A stretch of 64,000 nt of DNA from Pseudanabaena biceps (GCA_013361095.1 JAATWA010000005.1:91856-155855); one strand, 5' to 3'; counted from the first letter of the stretch, positions 34,824 to 44,694 are shown. Program-made: numbers and translations. Notes: a model not told the origin generated them from the sequence alone.

Positions 34824-36660
34824 ACATCAAATACAGTCGCTAGAAGCGATGAGAAACGGTAAAGATGTATTACTCTCAACACCAACAGCAAGTGGGAAAA
34901 CCCTGTCATTTTTACCAGCAATCCTAGAAACTTGCATTCAAGATGCACAAGCGACTGCACTACTGATTTTCCCTTTAAAAGCTCTAGCAATCGATCAACT
35001 GTCAAAACTTGAAGTGATCGCTAAGCCTATGGGATTACATAGGGGAATGATGACAGGAGATATGCCAAAGGCAGAACGGCTAAAACTGTTTACGCCTCAA
35101 GCACCACAGATCTTGTGTATTAGTCCCGATTTACTCCACCATCAACTTAATCGCATTCGCTACCGTCACGAATGGCAGACATGGCGAGATTTCTTAACCA
35201 GATTGCGTTATGTTGTAGTTGATGAAGCCCATACATATCGCGGTAGCTTTGGTGGACATTTTGCTAATCTCATGCGCCGATTGCGATTAGCAGTTGATCG
35301 ACTTGAAGGTAACAGCGAGCGTCTCCAATATGTCCTAGCCACAGCGACAATTGGTAACCCGATTGAATTAGCAGAGCGAATCACGGAAAGAAGCGATCGG
35401 CTTGTATATATCAATCGCAGTGGCGCGAGGACGGCAGGGCGGACAATTCTTTGTTTAAAACCTACGGCTCGAACTAACACAGAAGCAAGTCGATTGATTT
35501 TAGAATGGCTGGAAAGAGGACTAAGTGGCATTGTTTTTTGTAATACTCGCGCAGGTGCAAAGTCATTGCTAGCTCTGATGAATGCAGAATTAGAACGACA
35601 GAAGCGAGGACATTTAAAAGCATCGCTTGCCTTATTTTATGGTTCACTACGCAGCGATCGCCGCAACCAGATTATTGAATCAGTCAAACAAAATAAAGTA
35701 CGGGTAATATTTGCCACGTCTGCGTTAGAAGCAGGGATTGACCTACCCGAATTAGATTGCTGCTTAATCAAAGGCTACCCTGGATCGTTGATGAGTTTTT
35801 ATCAACGGATTGGGAGAGCAGGAAGGCATCAGCATGGGCTAGTTGTGTTTCTCCCATCATTGGGAGATCCTCTTGATTATTACTATGGAACCAATCCCCA
35901 GATGCTTCTTGACGGGGAAGTTGAACGCGCCCTTTGCAATCCCAACTATCACTCAATTCTTAGCAAGCATCTTCATTGTGCGGCAAGGGAAAGCATGATT
36001 CCAGCAAGTGAAGTCAAACAACGTTTCGGCGATAACGCGGGCAATATTGTTAACGAACTGCTCAATCAAAAAGCATTGCAAATCAATGAGAAATCAGGCG
36101 ATCTCTTTACCGATGACCGCCCTCATAACTCGGTTAATCTGAGGGGAGCAACTCAAGACTCAGTTATGTTAGTAGACGGCAATACTAATCAAGAACTTGA
36201 AGAATTATCGCTACTACAAGCTTATCGTGAAGTATTTCCCAATGCGATATACGCTATGCAGAGTAACGATGGAAATTTGCAATATTACCGATCGCGATCG
36301 CTAGATTTGGAATCAAAACAAGCGAGCCTGATCCCCATCACGTCAGAGCCAAAACTCCGCACACAGGCTACGCAAGACATGACTATTAAGCCATTGGAGC
36401 CTCTGCGTGAGCCAAGACTAGTTTCATTAAATCTCAAAGACAGTAAATTACGCTTGACACTTAGCTGGGCTGAAATTACGAATCATGTAACGGGATATAA
36501 CTTGATCAGCAAAGTGAGAACAATTACCTGTAGCCATTCCCGTTGTTCACGCTACCATCAACCAATGCAGTCTGATACTTGTACTGCCTGTAACAAACCA
36601 ACTAGATTAGCTGAAATCACAGAAATCGAAGAAGAAAATCTGGTAGTCCTAAACAAGTAA
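34795..36660 (+). CDS. Helicase core fragment (DEAD/DEAH motifs)
   Basis: Native sequence starts inside this frame at CPHQIQSLEAMRNGKDV (34819); the first codons are IS1. Motifs in order: Walker A STPTASGKTLSF, FPLKALAIDQLSKLE, VVVDEAHTYRG (DEAH), LATATIGNP, GIVFCNTRAGAKSL, FATSALEAGIDLPELD and QRIGRAGRHQHG. A Cys cluster (CSHSRCSRY, CTACNKP) is near the end. The frame is cut at EEENL by the IS1 at 36642, which supplies VVLNK and the stop. Confidence 0.85.
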   Translation: MIHLSFVQCPHQIQSLEAMRNGKDVLLSTPTASGKTLSFLPAILETCIQDAQATALLIFPLKALAIDQLSKLEVIAKPMGLHRGMMTGDMPKAERLKLFTPQAPQILCISPDLLHHQLNRIRYRHEWQTWRDFLTRLRYVVVDEAHTYRGSFGGHFANLMRRLRLAVDRLEGNSERLQYVLATATIGNPIELAERITERSDRLVYINRSGARTAGRTILCLKPTARTNTEASRLILEWLERGLSGIVFCNTRAGAKSLLALMNAELERQKRGHLKASLALFYGSLRSDRRNQIIESVKQNKVRVIFATSALEAGIDLPELDCCLIKGYPGSLMSFYQRIGRAGRHQHGLVVFLPSLGDPLDYYYGTNPQMLLDGEVERALCNPNYHSILSKHLHCAARESMIPASEVKQRFGDNAGNIVNELLNQKALQINEKSGDLFTDDRPHNSVNLRGATQDSVMLVDGNTNQELEELSLLQAYREVFPNAIYAMQSNDGNLQYYRSRSLDLESKQASLIPITSEPKLRTQATQDMTIKPLEPLREPRLVSLNLKDSKLRLTLSWAEITNHVTGYNLISKVRTITCSHSRCSRYHQPMQSDTCTACNKPTRLAEITEIEEENLVVLNK

Positions 36661-37418
36661 GGATGAGTTGTAGTGGTGAATAAAAAACCAGATAGCACCA
36701 ATATGATTTTCTATTTTTTTAGAGAAAGAGAGAGTTTTACGAACTAGTCGAGAGATTCGTTGTCGCATCGTACAGTTAAAACGTTCAATATAATTGGTTT
36801 TCCCTGTTTCCTTTCCAACCGCGATATGCCGCATGTCTGGGAACACAACAGAATATGCATTCCAAAAATCTGTATAAGCAACAGCACACTGACGATAAAC
36901 ACTGGGCAAAGAATTCCAAAGCTTTTGCGCTCCTTGTGCGGAGCGATCGCCGATATGAACGCCAACAATTTCGCGAGTATCAACATCAATGGCAAGCCAA
37001 ATCCACTGTTTATTGCCTTTATTGCCAACAAAAGACCACATTTCATCACACTGAATCGTTAGTCTTCCTTTTTTTTTAGCGGATACATTTACTTGTTGAG
37101 GAATCGCCTCGTATTTACGATTGACATAATTCTGCAACCAAGTTTCAGAAACGTCACAAACTCTGGCAATACCTGCAAGAGGAATCTTCTCAAGTAAGAG
37201 TTTGTCAATCAAGGCTTTGGTTTCTTCAGAGATTAGTTTTTGCCGTGGTGCTTCAACAAACTGGCGACCACAGGCTTTACATTTATGATTTTGATTCCCG
37301 TTATGAATAAAACCATTTTTGACCACATCTTTTGAGTTACAGTTTGGACAATTTGGCATTGGTAATTAAGTGTCTTAGAGTTCTTTTATGATTTTATCCT
37401 TACATCTCGCGGACTACC
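36642..37418 (-). mobile_element. IS1-family element (type B), 777 bp, copy 1
   Basis: Ends GGTAGTCC/GGACTACC with an 8-bp target duplication GAAAATCT (36634-36641 and 37419-37426). Excision rejoins the helicase frame as EEENLFDVAYTTRYQ. A second copy at 43027 is interrupted by an IS630. Confidence 0.92.
36649..37359 (-). CDS. IS1-family transposase (type B)
   Basis: 236 residues in a single frame. Zinc-ribbon N-terminus CPNCNSKDVVKNGF and CKACGRQFVEAPRQ, then a helix-turn-helix, then QCDEMWSFVGNKGNKQWIWL, VAYTDFWNAY and GKETGKTNYIERFNCTMRQR with the catalytic residues. No frameshift is needed, unlike classical IS1 of enterobacteria. Apparently intact. Confidence 0.88.
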   Translation of the reverse strand: MPNCPNCNSKDVVKNGFIHNGNQNHKCKACGRQFVEAPRQKLISEETKALIDKLLLEKIPLAGIARVCDVSETWLQNYVNRKYEAIPQQVNVSAKKKGRLTIQCDEMWSFVGNKGNKQWIWLAIDVDTREIVGVHIGDRSAQGAQKLWNSLPSVYRQCAVAYTDFWNAYSVVFPDMRHIAVGKETGKTNYIERFNCTMRQRISRLVRKTLSFSKKIENHIGAIWFFIHHYNSSLLV

Positions 37419-37466
37419 GAAAATCTATTTGATGTAGCCTATACCACTCGCTATCAAGCACCCGTA

Positions 37467-37784
37467 TTGAGGATTGAGATGAATTTGGAGTTAGCGGAGC
37501 CATTACAAGAATATGCCAATAAACTCAAACAACAGATAGAGAATCAATTTGGTAATGATATTCCTTCAGAACTTATATCTCTATTTCAAACTAATCCTGC
37601 CGATCTAGCTTTGCATTCAATCTGTCATCAGATTGGGATTGCAGTACCGTTATTAGTGCTTAGCGATCGCCAAGATTTGAATAGCTACTGTGAGACTAAG
37701 AAAAATCGCGTCAATACATTAAAGACAAGGCTCAATAGGTGTTTCGGGGAGGTGAAAGAAAGGAAGAATTTGATAATATTGTAG
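37467..37784 (+). CDS. Helicase fragment between IS1 and IS1595
   Basis: The native frame enters at 37427 (LFDVAYTTRYQAPVLRIEMN) and continues through LSLFQTNPADLALHSICHQI and VLSDRQDLNSYCETKKNRVN, DUF1998-type sequence. The last residues come from the IS1595 terminal repeat at 37729. The ATG at 37467 is internal to the original gene and probably not used. Confidence 0.7.
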   Translation: MRIEMNLELAEPLQEYANKLKQQIENQFGNDIPSELISLFQTNPADLALHSICHQIGIAVPLLVLSDRQDLNSYCETKKNRVNTLKTRLNRCFGEVKERKNLIIL

Positions 37785-38767
37785 CGAAATCCAAAAGCCG
37801 TTATCCCTATGCTGAGTGTGAACTTAACGCATCTAATCGATGACGAAAAATGTTACGAAACAGTGCGTCAGATGCGATGGACAACAGGAATACACTGTCC
37901 CAAATGTAAAAGCTCAGAGGTGATAAAGCGAGGCAAAGATGAAACGCAGTCCGCGCGTCAACGATACCAGTGTAAAACTTGCAACACAAACTTTGACGAT
38001 CTAACCGACACAATATTCGCAGGACACCATCAACCCTTACGGATGTGGATATTGTGTCTATACTTGATGGGATTAAATCTCTCAAATCGACAAATCGCCC
38101 AAAAACTAGACCTAGACAAGGATGTAGTGCAAGATATGACCACCCGATTGCGAGAAGGTATTGACCAAAGCAAGCCCGAAGTCAACTTATCTGGGTCAGT
38201 CGAGTGCGATGAAGTGTATGTGACGGCAGGACACAAGGGCAAACCCGAAGAAGTTAAAAAAAAGGGCGCAAAGGAAGGCGCAATCGCCTCAAAGGGATTC
38301 TGGGGCGGGGGACACTTGAAAAAGAAAAACCACCCATTTTCGGCATGATTCAGCGCGGTGGTGAGGTGGTAATTCGTATGTTAGAAAATGTGCAACAACG
38401 GACTATTGAACCACTGATTAAAGCAACGATAGCTCTTGGTACGATGGTCTACACTGACGAATATGCCATCTATAATCCTTTGCCAGATTGGGGTTATGGA
38501 CACAAAACTGTTTGTCATGGGGCGGGAGAGTGTGCAAGAGATGAAGACGGTGATGGCTTTTGTGAAGTTCATGTCAATACCATGGAAGGCTTTTAGTCGC
38601 TTTTGCGCTCTTGGTTACGTCCTCATCGTGGTATTTCTCAAGAAAAGTTACCTTTGTATTTAAGCTTCTTTGAGTTTGTTCATAATGCCAAGAGGAGGGG
38701 TAAAGCTTTACTGGGTGCTTTGCTAGATTCTCTACTTGAATTACCTCCCCGAAACACCTATTGAGCC
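37729..38767 (+). mobile_element. IS1595-family element, 1,039 bp
   Basis: 25-bp perfect inverted repeats beginning GGCTCAATAGGTGTTTCGGG, with 8-bp target duplication AAAGACAA (37721-37728 and 38768-38775). Excision restores the helicase as VNTLKTIAYFFDTTDGGNG. A non-autonomous relative is at 58524. Confidence 0.93.
37809..38724 (+). pseudogene. IS1595 (ISXO2-like) transposase, A8 shift plus in-frame TAG
   Basis: The first frame (37809-38348) has the zinc ribbon CPKCKSSEVIKRG and CKTCNTNFDDL, then SGSVECDEVYVTAGHKGKPE. At A8 (38256-38263) a -1 shift would change GAKEGAIAS to GRKGRRNRLKGILGRGT, which is standard family sequence leading into EKEKPPIFGMIQRGGEVV. The second frame continues through VYTDEYAIYNPL and stops at TAG (38594-38596) in MEGF, where relatives have Trp, then stays open to SLLRSWLRPHRG. 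Slippage may be programmed; the TAG looks like decay. Confidence 0.82.
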
Positions 38768-39005
38768 AAAGACAATTGCCTATTTTTTTGATACGACCGA
38801 TGGCGGTAATGGCACTTGCGAGGAATTATTTGATCGCTTTGAAGATTTTGCTGTTCGAGGTGCTCAATTAGTTGAGGCTTGTAATTGTCAATATGGTTGT
38901 CCAAGATGTCTCACGGATGCGTGTTGTCCACAGGATAATCAAGCCTTGAACAAAGCATTAGGTTTGTTCTTGCTCCAAGCTACTCTCTTCCCACTATCAA
39001 AATAG
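38736..39005 (+). CDS. Helicase C-terminal fragment with Cys cluster
   Basis: Native codons start at 38776 (IAYFFDTTDGGNGTCEELFD) and include the DUF1998 C-terminal zinc cluster CNCQYGCPRCLTDACCPQ. Coordinates given include IS1595-derived codons at the start and MITE-derived codons at the end (FPLSK). Without the MITE it ends LQAISYD at TGA 39089. Confidence 0.75.
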   Translation: MNYLPETPIEPKTIAYFFDTTDGGNGTCEELFDRFEDFAVRGAQLVEACNCQYGCPRCLTDACCPQDNQALNKALGLFLLQATLFPLSK

Positions 39006-39075
39006 ACATTAAAAACCAAGATTAGACGTTGCGGCGCGAAGCTCCGCAACGTCTAATCTTTCACTGGGAAGAGAG
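38983..39075. mobile_element. 93-bp MITE, copy 2
   Basis: Ends CTCTCTTCCCA/TGGGAAGAGAG with TA duplication (38981-38982, 39076-39077). It is the same length as copy 1 at 15265. The two differ at paired positions both in the terminal repeats and in the central stem, so pairing is kept. Confidence 0.85.
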
Positions 39076-39091
39076 TATTAGTTATGACTGA

Positions 39092-39707
39092 GAATATTTT
39101 TAATGGATCTGCAAATTATCCTGATTTGCTCTTTGCGTGTCTGCTCAACTTAAAAATGTGATTTCGTAAATATTGCTTTTTTGTCATCAATGAGTTTTTT
39201 TGTGCTTTTTTAGTTGCACATCACGTAATGTTTGAAATTATTACTATGCTCTTGCTGATCCAGATGGTATTCGCAGGATGGATACACAAGTTGTAACCCA
39301 CATTCTGCTCGTAATGGAAGCCTAAAAATATTTACAACGAGGCAATAAGGGTTTCAGCGATCTCAAAAGAAATTAATGATAATGAATTCTATTAGTGCGT
39401 CCTTATTGACAATATTCAAATAGCGACTTTTTTGTGATTAATACTCAAAACACTTACTATATAAGCATTTCCTTTCTAAATATTTTTTTAGTAAAATAAG
39501 AGCGGAATGTGGGTTGTAAAAAGCTTTCTTCAAGCAGCCAATTTAAGCGATATTGATATTGAGGCTTTATTAGGCAAAAGCTAACGAATCCCCATATTTT
39601 TAAGCGATCGCTCTCCGCAAAGGCGATCGCTTTTTTGTTGATTAAAGTTTATCTGGCGATCGACTCACTAAGGCTAAAATTTTGAAGTAGCCTTAGAGGT
39701 GTTTGTC
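39092..39707. other. 616-bp intergenic region, no supported gene
   Basis: AT-rich sequence with short, unsupported frames only, including YALADPDGIRRMDTQVVTHI near 39240-39325 and a 25-codon frame at 39507-39584. The latter is followed by a hairpin at 39602. These may be gene remnants. Nothing else was seen. Confidence 0.4.
39602..39632 (+). terminator. Hairpin with T-tract built from HIP1 octamers
   Basis: AAGCGATCGC (39602-39611) pairs with GCGATCGCTT (39623-39632), followed by TTTT. It is a good intrinsic-terminator shape upstream of the CHAT gene; the arms are HIP1 sequences. Confidence 0.6.
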
Positions 39708-40770
39708 ATGGCTTCACGGTTCTACTCGCTTGCATTTGTTTTGATAACTGGTATTTGGGTCTTAGTTTCTTCGCCAGATTTGCCTTTTGTTACTGCTCAG
39801 GCTCAGACGACACAAGAGCGTAAAACCGAGGCGGATAGGCTGTTGAATTTAGCGAATCAGCAATACAATACACGTAAGCTTGAGGCAGCATTGCAGTTGT
39901 GGCAGCAAGCTTTGACTATCTATCAAGAAATTAAAGATAGACGGGATGAGGGTATAGCCCTTAGAAAACTTGGCAGATGTAGCTTCGATCTCCATCAATA
40001 TAACCAAGCGCTCGATTATGGATTGCAAGCCTTAGCGATCGCAAGGGAAACAAAAGATCGTCAGAGTGAAGAGACTGAATTATCATTTCTGGGTCTTTAT
40101 TACGCAACATTTGGTAAATATGAAAAGGCGATCGACTACCGTATGCAAGCCTTAGCGATCGCAAGGGAAATAAAAAATCATCATCGTGAGATTGTTTCTT
40201 TATACTATCTTGGTTACGAGTACGAAAAGATCCGTAAATACGAGAAAGCGATTGATTACGGACTGCAATACTTAGCGATCGCAAGGGAAATAAAAGATCA
40301 GAAGGCTGAAGTTGAGGGCATAAAAAATCTGGGTCGTTATTACCTTGCCCTTCGTCAATATGACAAAACGCTCGATTACGAACTGCAAGCCTTAGCGATC
40401 GCAAGGGAAATCAAAGATCGAAACGAGGAGGGACGCGCCCTAGGAAATCTGAGTTGGGTTTACGGTGACCTCCATCAATACGACAAAGCACTCGATTATG
40501 GACTGCAATCCTTAGTGATTATGCGGGAATTAAAAAACCTTGATGTTGAGGCACTTGGATTCGCAAATATAGGTTCTTTGATGGAACGAGAAAAAAATCC
40601 CGAACTCGCCATTGTATTTTACAAACAATCCATAATCGCTCGTGAATCCCTACGCAAAGATAGAGACATTAACTTTAGTAATCTGGATCAAGACCTACAA
40701 AATTCCTATAAAAAAAATTTTTCAGATTCCTACTCTAGTAGACAGTCAACAACAAATTAACCGATAATAA

Positions 40771-41253
40771 TTGGGTGACCTAATAGTTGAAAATATGCCA
40801 GCCAAGAAATATATAGTATCACTGACAAAAGAAGAGCAAAAAAGCTTAGAAGAGCTGACAAAAACAGGAAAAGCCGCCGCCGCCAAAATAAATCATGCCA
40901 AGATCCTGCTCAAAGCGGATATCAACCGAGAAGAAGGAGGATGGAAAGATCAGTCGATAAGTATAGCGCTTGATACCAGCGTTAGCACCATCGAACAAGT
41001 GCGTCAACGCTTTGTCGAAGAAGGATTAGAGTCAGCATTGAATCCACGTCCGCGCACTTACTCCCCAAAAAAGTTGGACGGAGAAATAGAAGCGCATTTA
41101 ATCGCCGTTGCTTGTTCAGAAGCCCCAGAAGGAAGCAGTCGTTGGACATTACGCTTGTTAGCAGACAAGATGGTGTCATTAGGCTATGTGGACAGTATTT
41201 CCCATGAAAGCGTCAGGCAAGTGCTAAAAAAAACGAGCTTAAGCCTTGGTTGA
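40771..41253 (+). CDS. IS630 transposase orfA, copy B
   Basis: 160 residues, identical at protein level to the copy at 17937-18419. Ends right after the A8 run at 41226-41233, where a -1 shift would join it to orfB. Confidence 0.85.
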   Translation: MGDLIVENMPAKKYIVSLTKEEQKSLEELTKTGKAAAAKINHAKILLKADINREEGGWKDQSISIALDTSVSTIEQVRQRFVEEGLESALNPRPRTYSPKKLDGEIEAHLIAVACSEAPEGSSRWTLRLLADKMVSLGYVDSISHESVRQVLKKTSLSLG

Positions 41254-41930
41254 AAGAATGTTGGGTAATTCCGCCTGAGCATAATGCTGAATTTGTGTGT
41301 CAGATGGAAGATGTTCTAGAATTGTATAAACTACCCTATGACCCTGATTACCCAGTGGTCTGTTTTGATGAGAGTTCCAAGCAATTAGTTTCGGAAACTA
41401 GACAGCCGCTACCCATAGAAGCGGGACAGCCTGAACGTTATGACCATGAATATCAACGGCAGGGTGTTTGCAATCTATTTATGTTCTTCGAGCCTTTAGC
41501 TGGTTGGCGACATGTGGAAGTGACAGACCACCGCACTCAAGTTGACTATGCTCATCAGATGAAGTATTTAGCCGATGAATGCTATCTTAACGCTAAAAAA
41601 ATTAAGCTGACTCAGGATAATCTGAATACCCACGTTAAGTCTTCTTTGTATAAAGCATTTCCTCCTGCTGAGGCACGGCGCATTCTCGACAAGTTTGAGT
41701 TCCATTACACTCCTAAGCATGGCAGTTGGTTGAATATTGCCGAGATTGAATTGAGTGTTTTGTCGCGTCAATGTCTTGACCGTCGTATTCCTGACAAAGA
41801 AACTTTGAAATCTGAGATTGCTGCTTGGGAAAATCGCAGAAACGCTCTTGCTTGTAAATGCAATTGGCAGTTTACTACTGAAGATGCTCGGATTAAATTA
41901 GCCCGTCTCTATCCTGTAATTGACGCTTGA
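41250..41930 (+). CDS. IS630 transposase orfB, copy B
   Basis: 226 residues. It differs from copy A by a few residues (for example AEFVCQMED and AKKIKLTQDN). DDE blocks VVCFDESSKQLV and YTPKHGSWLNIAEIE are intact. The two copies being nearly identical indicates recent movement. Confidence 0.87.
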   Translation: MKECWVIPPEHNAEFVCQMEDVLELYKLPYDPDYPVVCFDESSKQLVSETRQPLPIEAGQPERYDHEYQRQGVCNLFMFFEPLAGWRHVEVTDHRTQVDYAHQMKYLADECYLNAKKIKLTQDNLNTHVKSSLYKAFPPAEARRILDKFEFHYTPKHGSWLNIAEIELSVLSRQCLDRRIPDKETLKSEIAAWENRRNALACKCNWQFTTEDARIKLARLYPVIDA

Positions 41931-41996
41931 CACTCTACTAGAACCTATCGCCATCTTGCCGACCTATTACTCAAACAAGGACGCATCATCGAAGCA

Positions 41997-43026
41997 TTGC
42001 AAGTCCTCGACTTACTCAAAGTACAAGAACTAGACGACTATCTCAAAAATGTCAAAGGCAACGATCGCACATCTCAAGGTGTCAGATTATTAGAATCGGA
42101 AAAAGCCTTTGGCGATAAACTATTCACCACCAGCTACGAGCAAATCCCCTTACTCAATCAACAACTCAGCAACCAAATCCAACAACTGCCAAAATCTGAA
42201 ACCAACAAAATTCCCGACTACCTGCGAAAGTTACCCCAAGGAGCCGTCTTAGTATATCCCTTAATTCTGGGCGATCGTCTCGAACTAATCGTTTTCTCCG
42301 CTAATACCCTTCCTATCAACCGAACCGTTCCAATCAAACAAGCAGCCCTCGAAAGGCTCATTCAAAATTTTCGCCTTGACATTAGAGATTCCAGTTCTCT
42401 AGATGTCAAAGCCTCTAGTAAAAAACTCTACAACCTTCTGGTAAAACCAATCGAAGTCGATCTCAAGCAAGCAAACGCCACTACTATTTTCTACGCGCCA
42501 GACAGTATCTTGCGTTATATTCCCCTTGCCGCCCTTTACGATGGCAAACAGTGGTTAGCTGAGAAATATCGCATCGACAACCTGATTGCCTATAGCCTCT
42601 TTGACCCAGATAGCAAACTTCATGCAAACCCCTCTATCTTTGCTGGATCTTTCGGCAATAGCCTTAAAGGAAACTCAGAATTTGCTCCTCTCCCCGCAAC
42701 CATTTCCGAAGTTGAGAGCATTAAATCTTTATTCCCCAATACTACGGAGTTAACTGGGCGGGATTTCACAGACAAAAACACCAAAGCTAAAATTTTGGGA
42801 AATACAATTATCCACTTTGCCACTCACGCTCAGTTCCAATCTGGCAGTCCTCAAGATTCATTTATATTGTTTGGCGATGGTAGTAAAGTTACCATATCGG
42901 AAATTGATAAATGGAATTTAACAAAAGCAGATTTAGTCGTGTTAAGCGCCTGTCAGACAGGATTGGGTAGTTCTTCCAACGGAGCCGAAATACTTGGCTT
43001 TGGCTATCAAGTCCAGAAAGCTGGAG
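41997..43026 (+). CDS. CHAT-domain fragment between IS630 and IS1
   Basis: The open frame begins inside the original gene at 41941 and contains the end of the TPR region, then PDYLRKLPQGAVLVYPLILG, YAPDSILRYIPLAALYDGKQ, and the catalytic THAQF and SACQTG segments. An ATG at 41997 could start a protein lacking the signal peptide and TPRs but holding most of the CHAT domain. Its last 40 residues are cut off by the IS1 at 43027. Confidence 0.75.
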
Positions 43027-43591
43027 GGTAGTCCGCGAGATGTAAGGATAAAATCATAAAAGAACTCTAAGACACTTAATTACCAATGCCAAATTGTCCA
43101 AACTGTAACTCAAAAGATGTGGTCAAAAATGGTTTTATTCATAACGGGAATCAAAATCATAAATGTAAAGCCTGTGGTCGCCAGTTTGTTGAAGCACCAC
43201 GGCAAAAACTAATCTCTGAAGAAACCAAAGCCTTGATTGACAAACTCTTACTTGAGAAGATTCCTCTTGCAGGTATTGCCAGAGTTTGTGACGTTTCTGA
43301 AACTTGGTTGCAGAATTATGTCAATCGTAAATACGAGGCGATTCCTCAACAAGTAAATGTATCCGCTAAAAAAAAAGGAAGACTAACGATTCAGTGTGAT
43401 GAAATGTGGTCTTTTGTTGGCAATAAAGGCAATAAACAGTGGATTTGGCTTGCCATTGATGTTGATACTCGCGAAATTGTTGGCGTTCATATCGGCGATC
43501 GCTCCGCACAAGGAGCGCAAAAGCTTTGGAATTCTTTGCCCAGTGTTTATCGTCAGTGTGCTGTTGCTTATACAGATTTTTGGAATGCATA

Positions 43592-44694
43592 TAGCAATCC
43601 TAAATGAGTTGTGAGAAAAAGCCATAGGTAAAAAGTTTGGGAAAGTTAAAGATTTGTCGATGCGTAATAAACTCAAAGAAGAACTTAACTGCCGTAAAAG
43701 ATTTGCATAAATGGTAGAACTCACGAATAAATCGCTTAGCCTGTAACCAAATATCTTCAATCGGATTTTGTTTTGGATCGTTAGGTGCAAAACGTATACA
43801 AGTAATTTTCCAACTTGACTCGTCAAGAGAATGATTGGTTAGAGCAAGATAATCTTTTACCTCTTGAGAACGATGATAACTAGCGCCGTCCCAGATTACA
43901 GCAATCTGGTTGTTTTCATTCAGGTCTTGTAAATATTTCAGAAAAGCTACAGTACTTTCAGAGTTACCTGCACTAGCCGCTTGAATTACACATTCCTGTG
44001 TATACAGGTTTACAGCACCATAATAAGTCTGTCGCTCTTTTTCATTAGTTATGGGTATTTCAATACGTTCTTGTTTTTTGCCCCACACATATCCACAAAT
44101 ATCTCCCCATAGTAAATGGCATTCATCAGCAAAAAATATAACTAACTTCTCAGCAAGGATCTCAGGACGATGCTTTTCTAGCCATTCTGTAATCTCGTCC
44201 TTTTTTTTTTGAATAATGGTGGGGTCTCCTTTCGGATTATGCTTTTGCGTCTTTTTCCAGCTAATTCCAGCTTTCTCAAATATGGCGTAATAGCTTTGTT
44301 TAGACTCAAATACTACGTTGTACTCATCCTCAATATATTCTTGTAATTCTACTAAGTTCCAATAATTCTTAGCCTGTAACCATGCATTTATTGCTTGGTT
44401 TTGCATTTCGCTCAGATAACCGACCTTACCTTTATATCCTAGCAATAATCCTTCTAATCCCTTATCCACATATATTTTTGTCCATTTACTGACATATCCC
44501 GAACCCACTCCCAAAATATCTTTGATCTGCCAATGCTTATATCCTTCGAGATACATTTGTACCGATACACCTCTCTTTAATTCTCTTGCATCTCGATTTG
44601 TTTCGATAAATTCTTGCAGTTCTTCTGTCATTTTCATGCCCTCTAGGAATATATTTCCTATCTCCATTTTCTCACAACTCATTTAGGATTGCTA
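43592..44694 (-). mobile_element. IS630-family element (second type), 1,103 bp, copy 1
   Basis: Inverted repeats TAGCAATCCTAAATGAGTTG, TA duplication at 43590-43591 and 44695-44696. A 1,103-bp copy in the other orientation is at 45812. Nested in an IS1 that is nested in the CHAT gene. Confidence 0.92.
43600..44682 (-). CDS. IS630-family transposase (second type), copy 1
   Basis: 360 residues in one frame. Helix-turn-helix segments KHWQIKDILGVGSGYVSKW, then the DDE domain: VIFFADECHLLWGDICGYVW, IAVIWDGASYHRSQEV and FAPNDPKQNPIEDIWLQAK. A long A/T run near 44203-44212 does not break the frame. Apparently intact and differs by about one residue (VIFF against VVFF) from the second copy. Confidence 0.9.
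   Translation of the reverse strand: MSCEKMEIGNIFLEGMKMTEELQEFIETNRDARELKRGVSVQMYLEGYKHWQIKDILGVGSGYVSKWTKIYVDKGLEGLLLGYKGKVGYLSEMQNQAINAWLQAKNYWNLVELQEYIEDEYNVVFESKQSYYAIFEKAGISWKKTQKHNPKGDPTIIQKKKDEITEWLEKHRPEILAEKLVIFFADECHLLWGDICGYVWGKKQERIEIPITNEKERQTYYGAVNLYTQECVIQAASAGNSESTVAFLKYLQDLNENNQIAVIWDGASYHRSQEVKDYLALTNHSLDESSWKITCIRFAPNDPKQNPIEDIWLQAKRFIREFYHLCKSFTAVKFFFEFITHRQIFNFPKLFTYGFFSQLI

Larger units (their letters stand above)
33566..39091 (+). pseudogene. DEAD/DEAH helicase with DUF1998 tail (MrfA-like), split by four insertions
   Basis: The gene is broken into segments 33566-about 34000, 34824-36641, 37427-37728, 38776-38982 and 39078-39091. The insertions are an IS1 (with a short foreign patch), a second IS1, an IS1595 and a 93-bp MITE. 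The last three carry clean target duplications, and removing them gives one open frame of 780 codons from the HQIQSLE segment to a TGA at 39089-39091. With the N-terminal part, the native protein was about 930 residues. MrfA-type helicases act in repair of damaged DNA; this one sits in a plasmid-like backbone. Confidence 0.75.
40738..41938 (+). mobile_element. IS630-family element, 1,201 bp, copy B
   Basis: Same element as 17252-18452, opposite orientation, inserted at CTAG with TA duplicated (40736-40737, 41939-41940). Excision rejoins the CHAT frame as SDSYSRTYRHLADLL. Confidence 0.92.

Noticed and set aside
39241..39325. Short frame ALADPDGIRRMDTQVV as a gene
   Set aside because: Too short, no start signal and no family recognised; noted only as a possible remnant.
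40020..40520. Nearly repeated DNA units (GCCTTAGCGATCGCAAGGGA) about every 120 bp, resembling a CRISPR-like array
   Set aside because: The units are in frame and encode consecutive TPR motifs (LQALAIAREIKD); spacing of about 40 codons fits TPRs, and there are no unique spacers.
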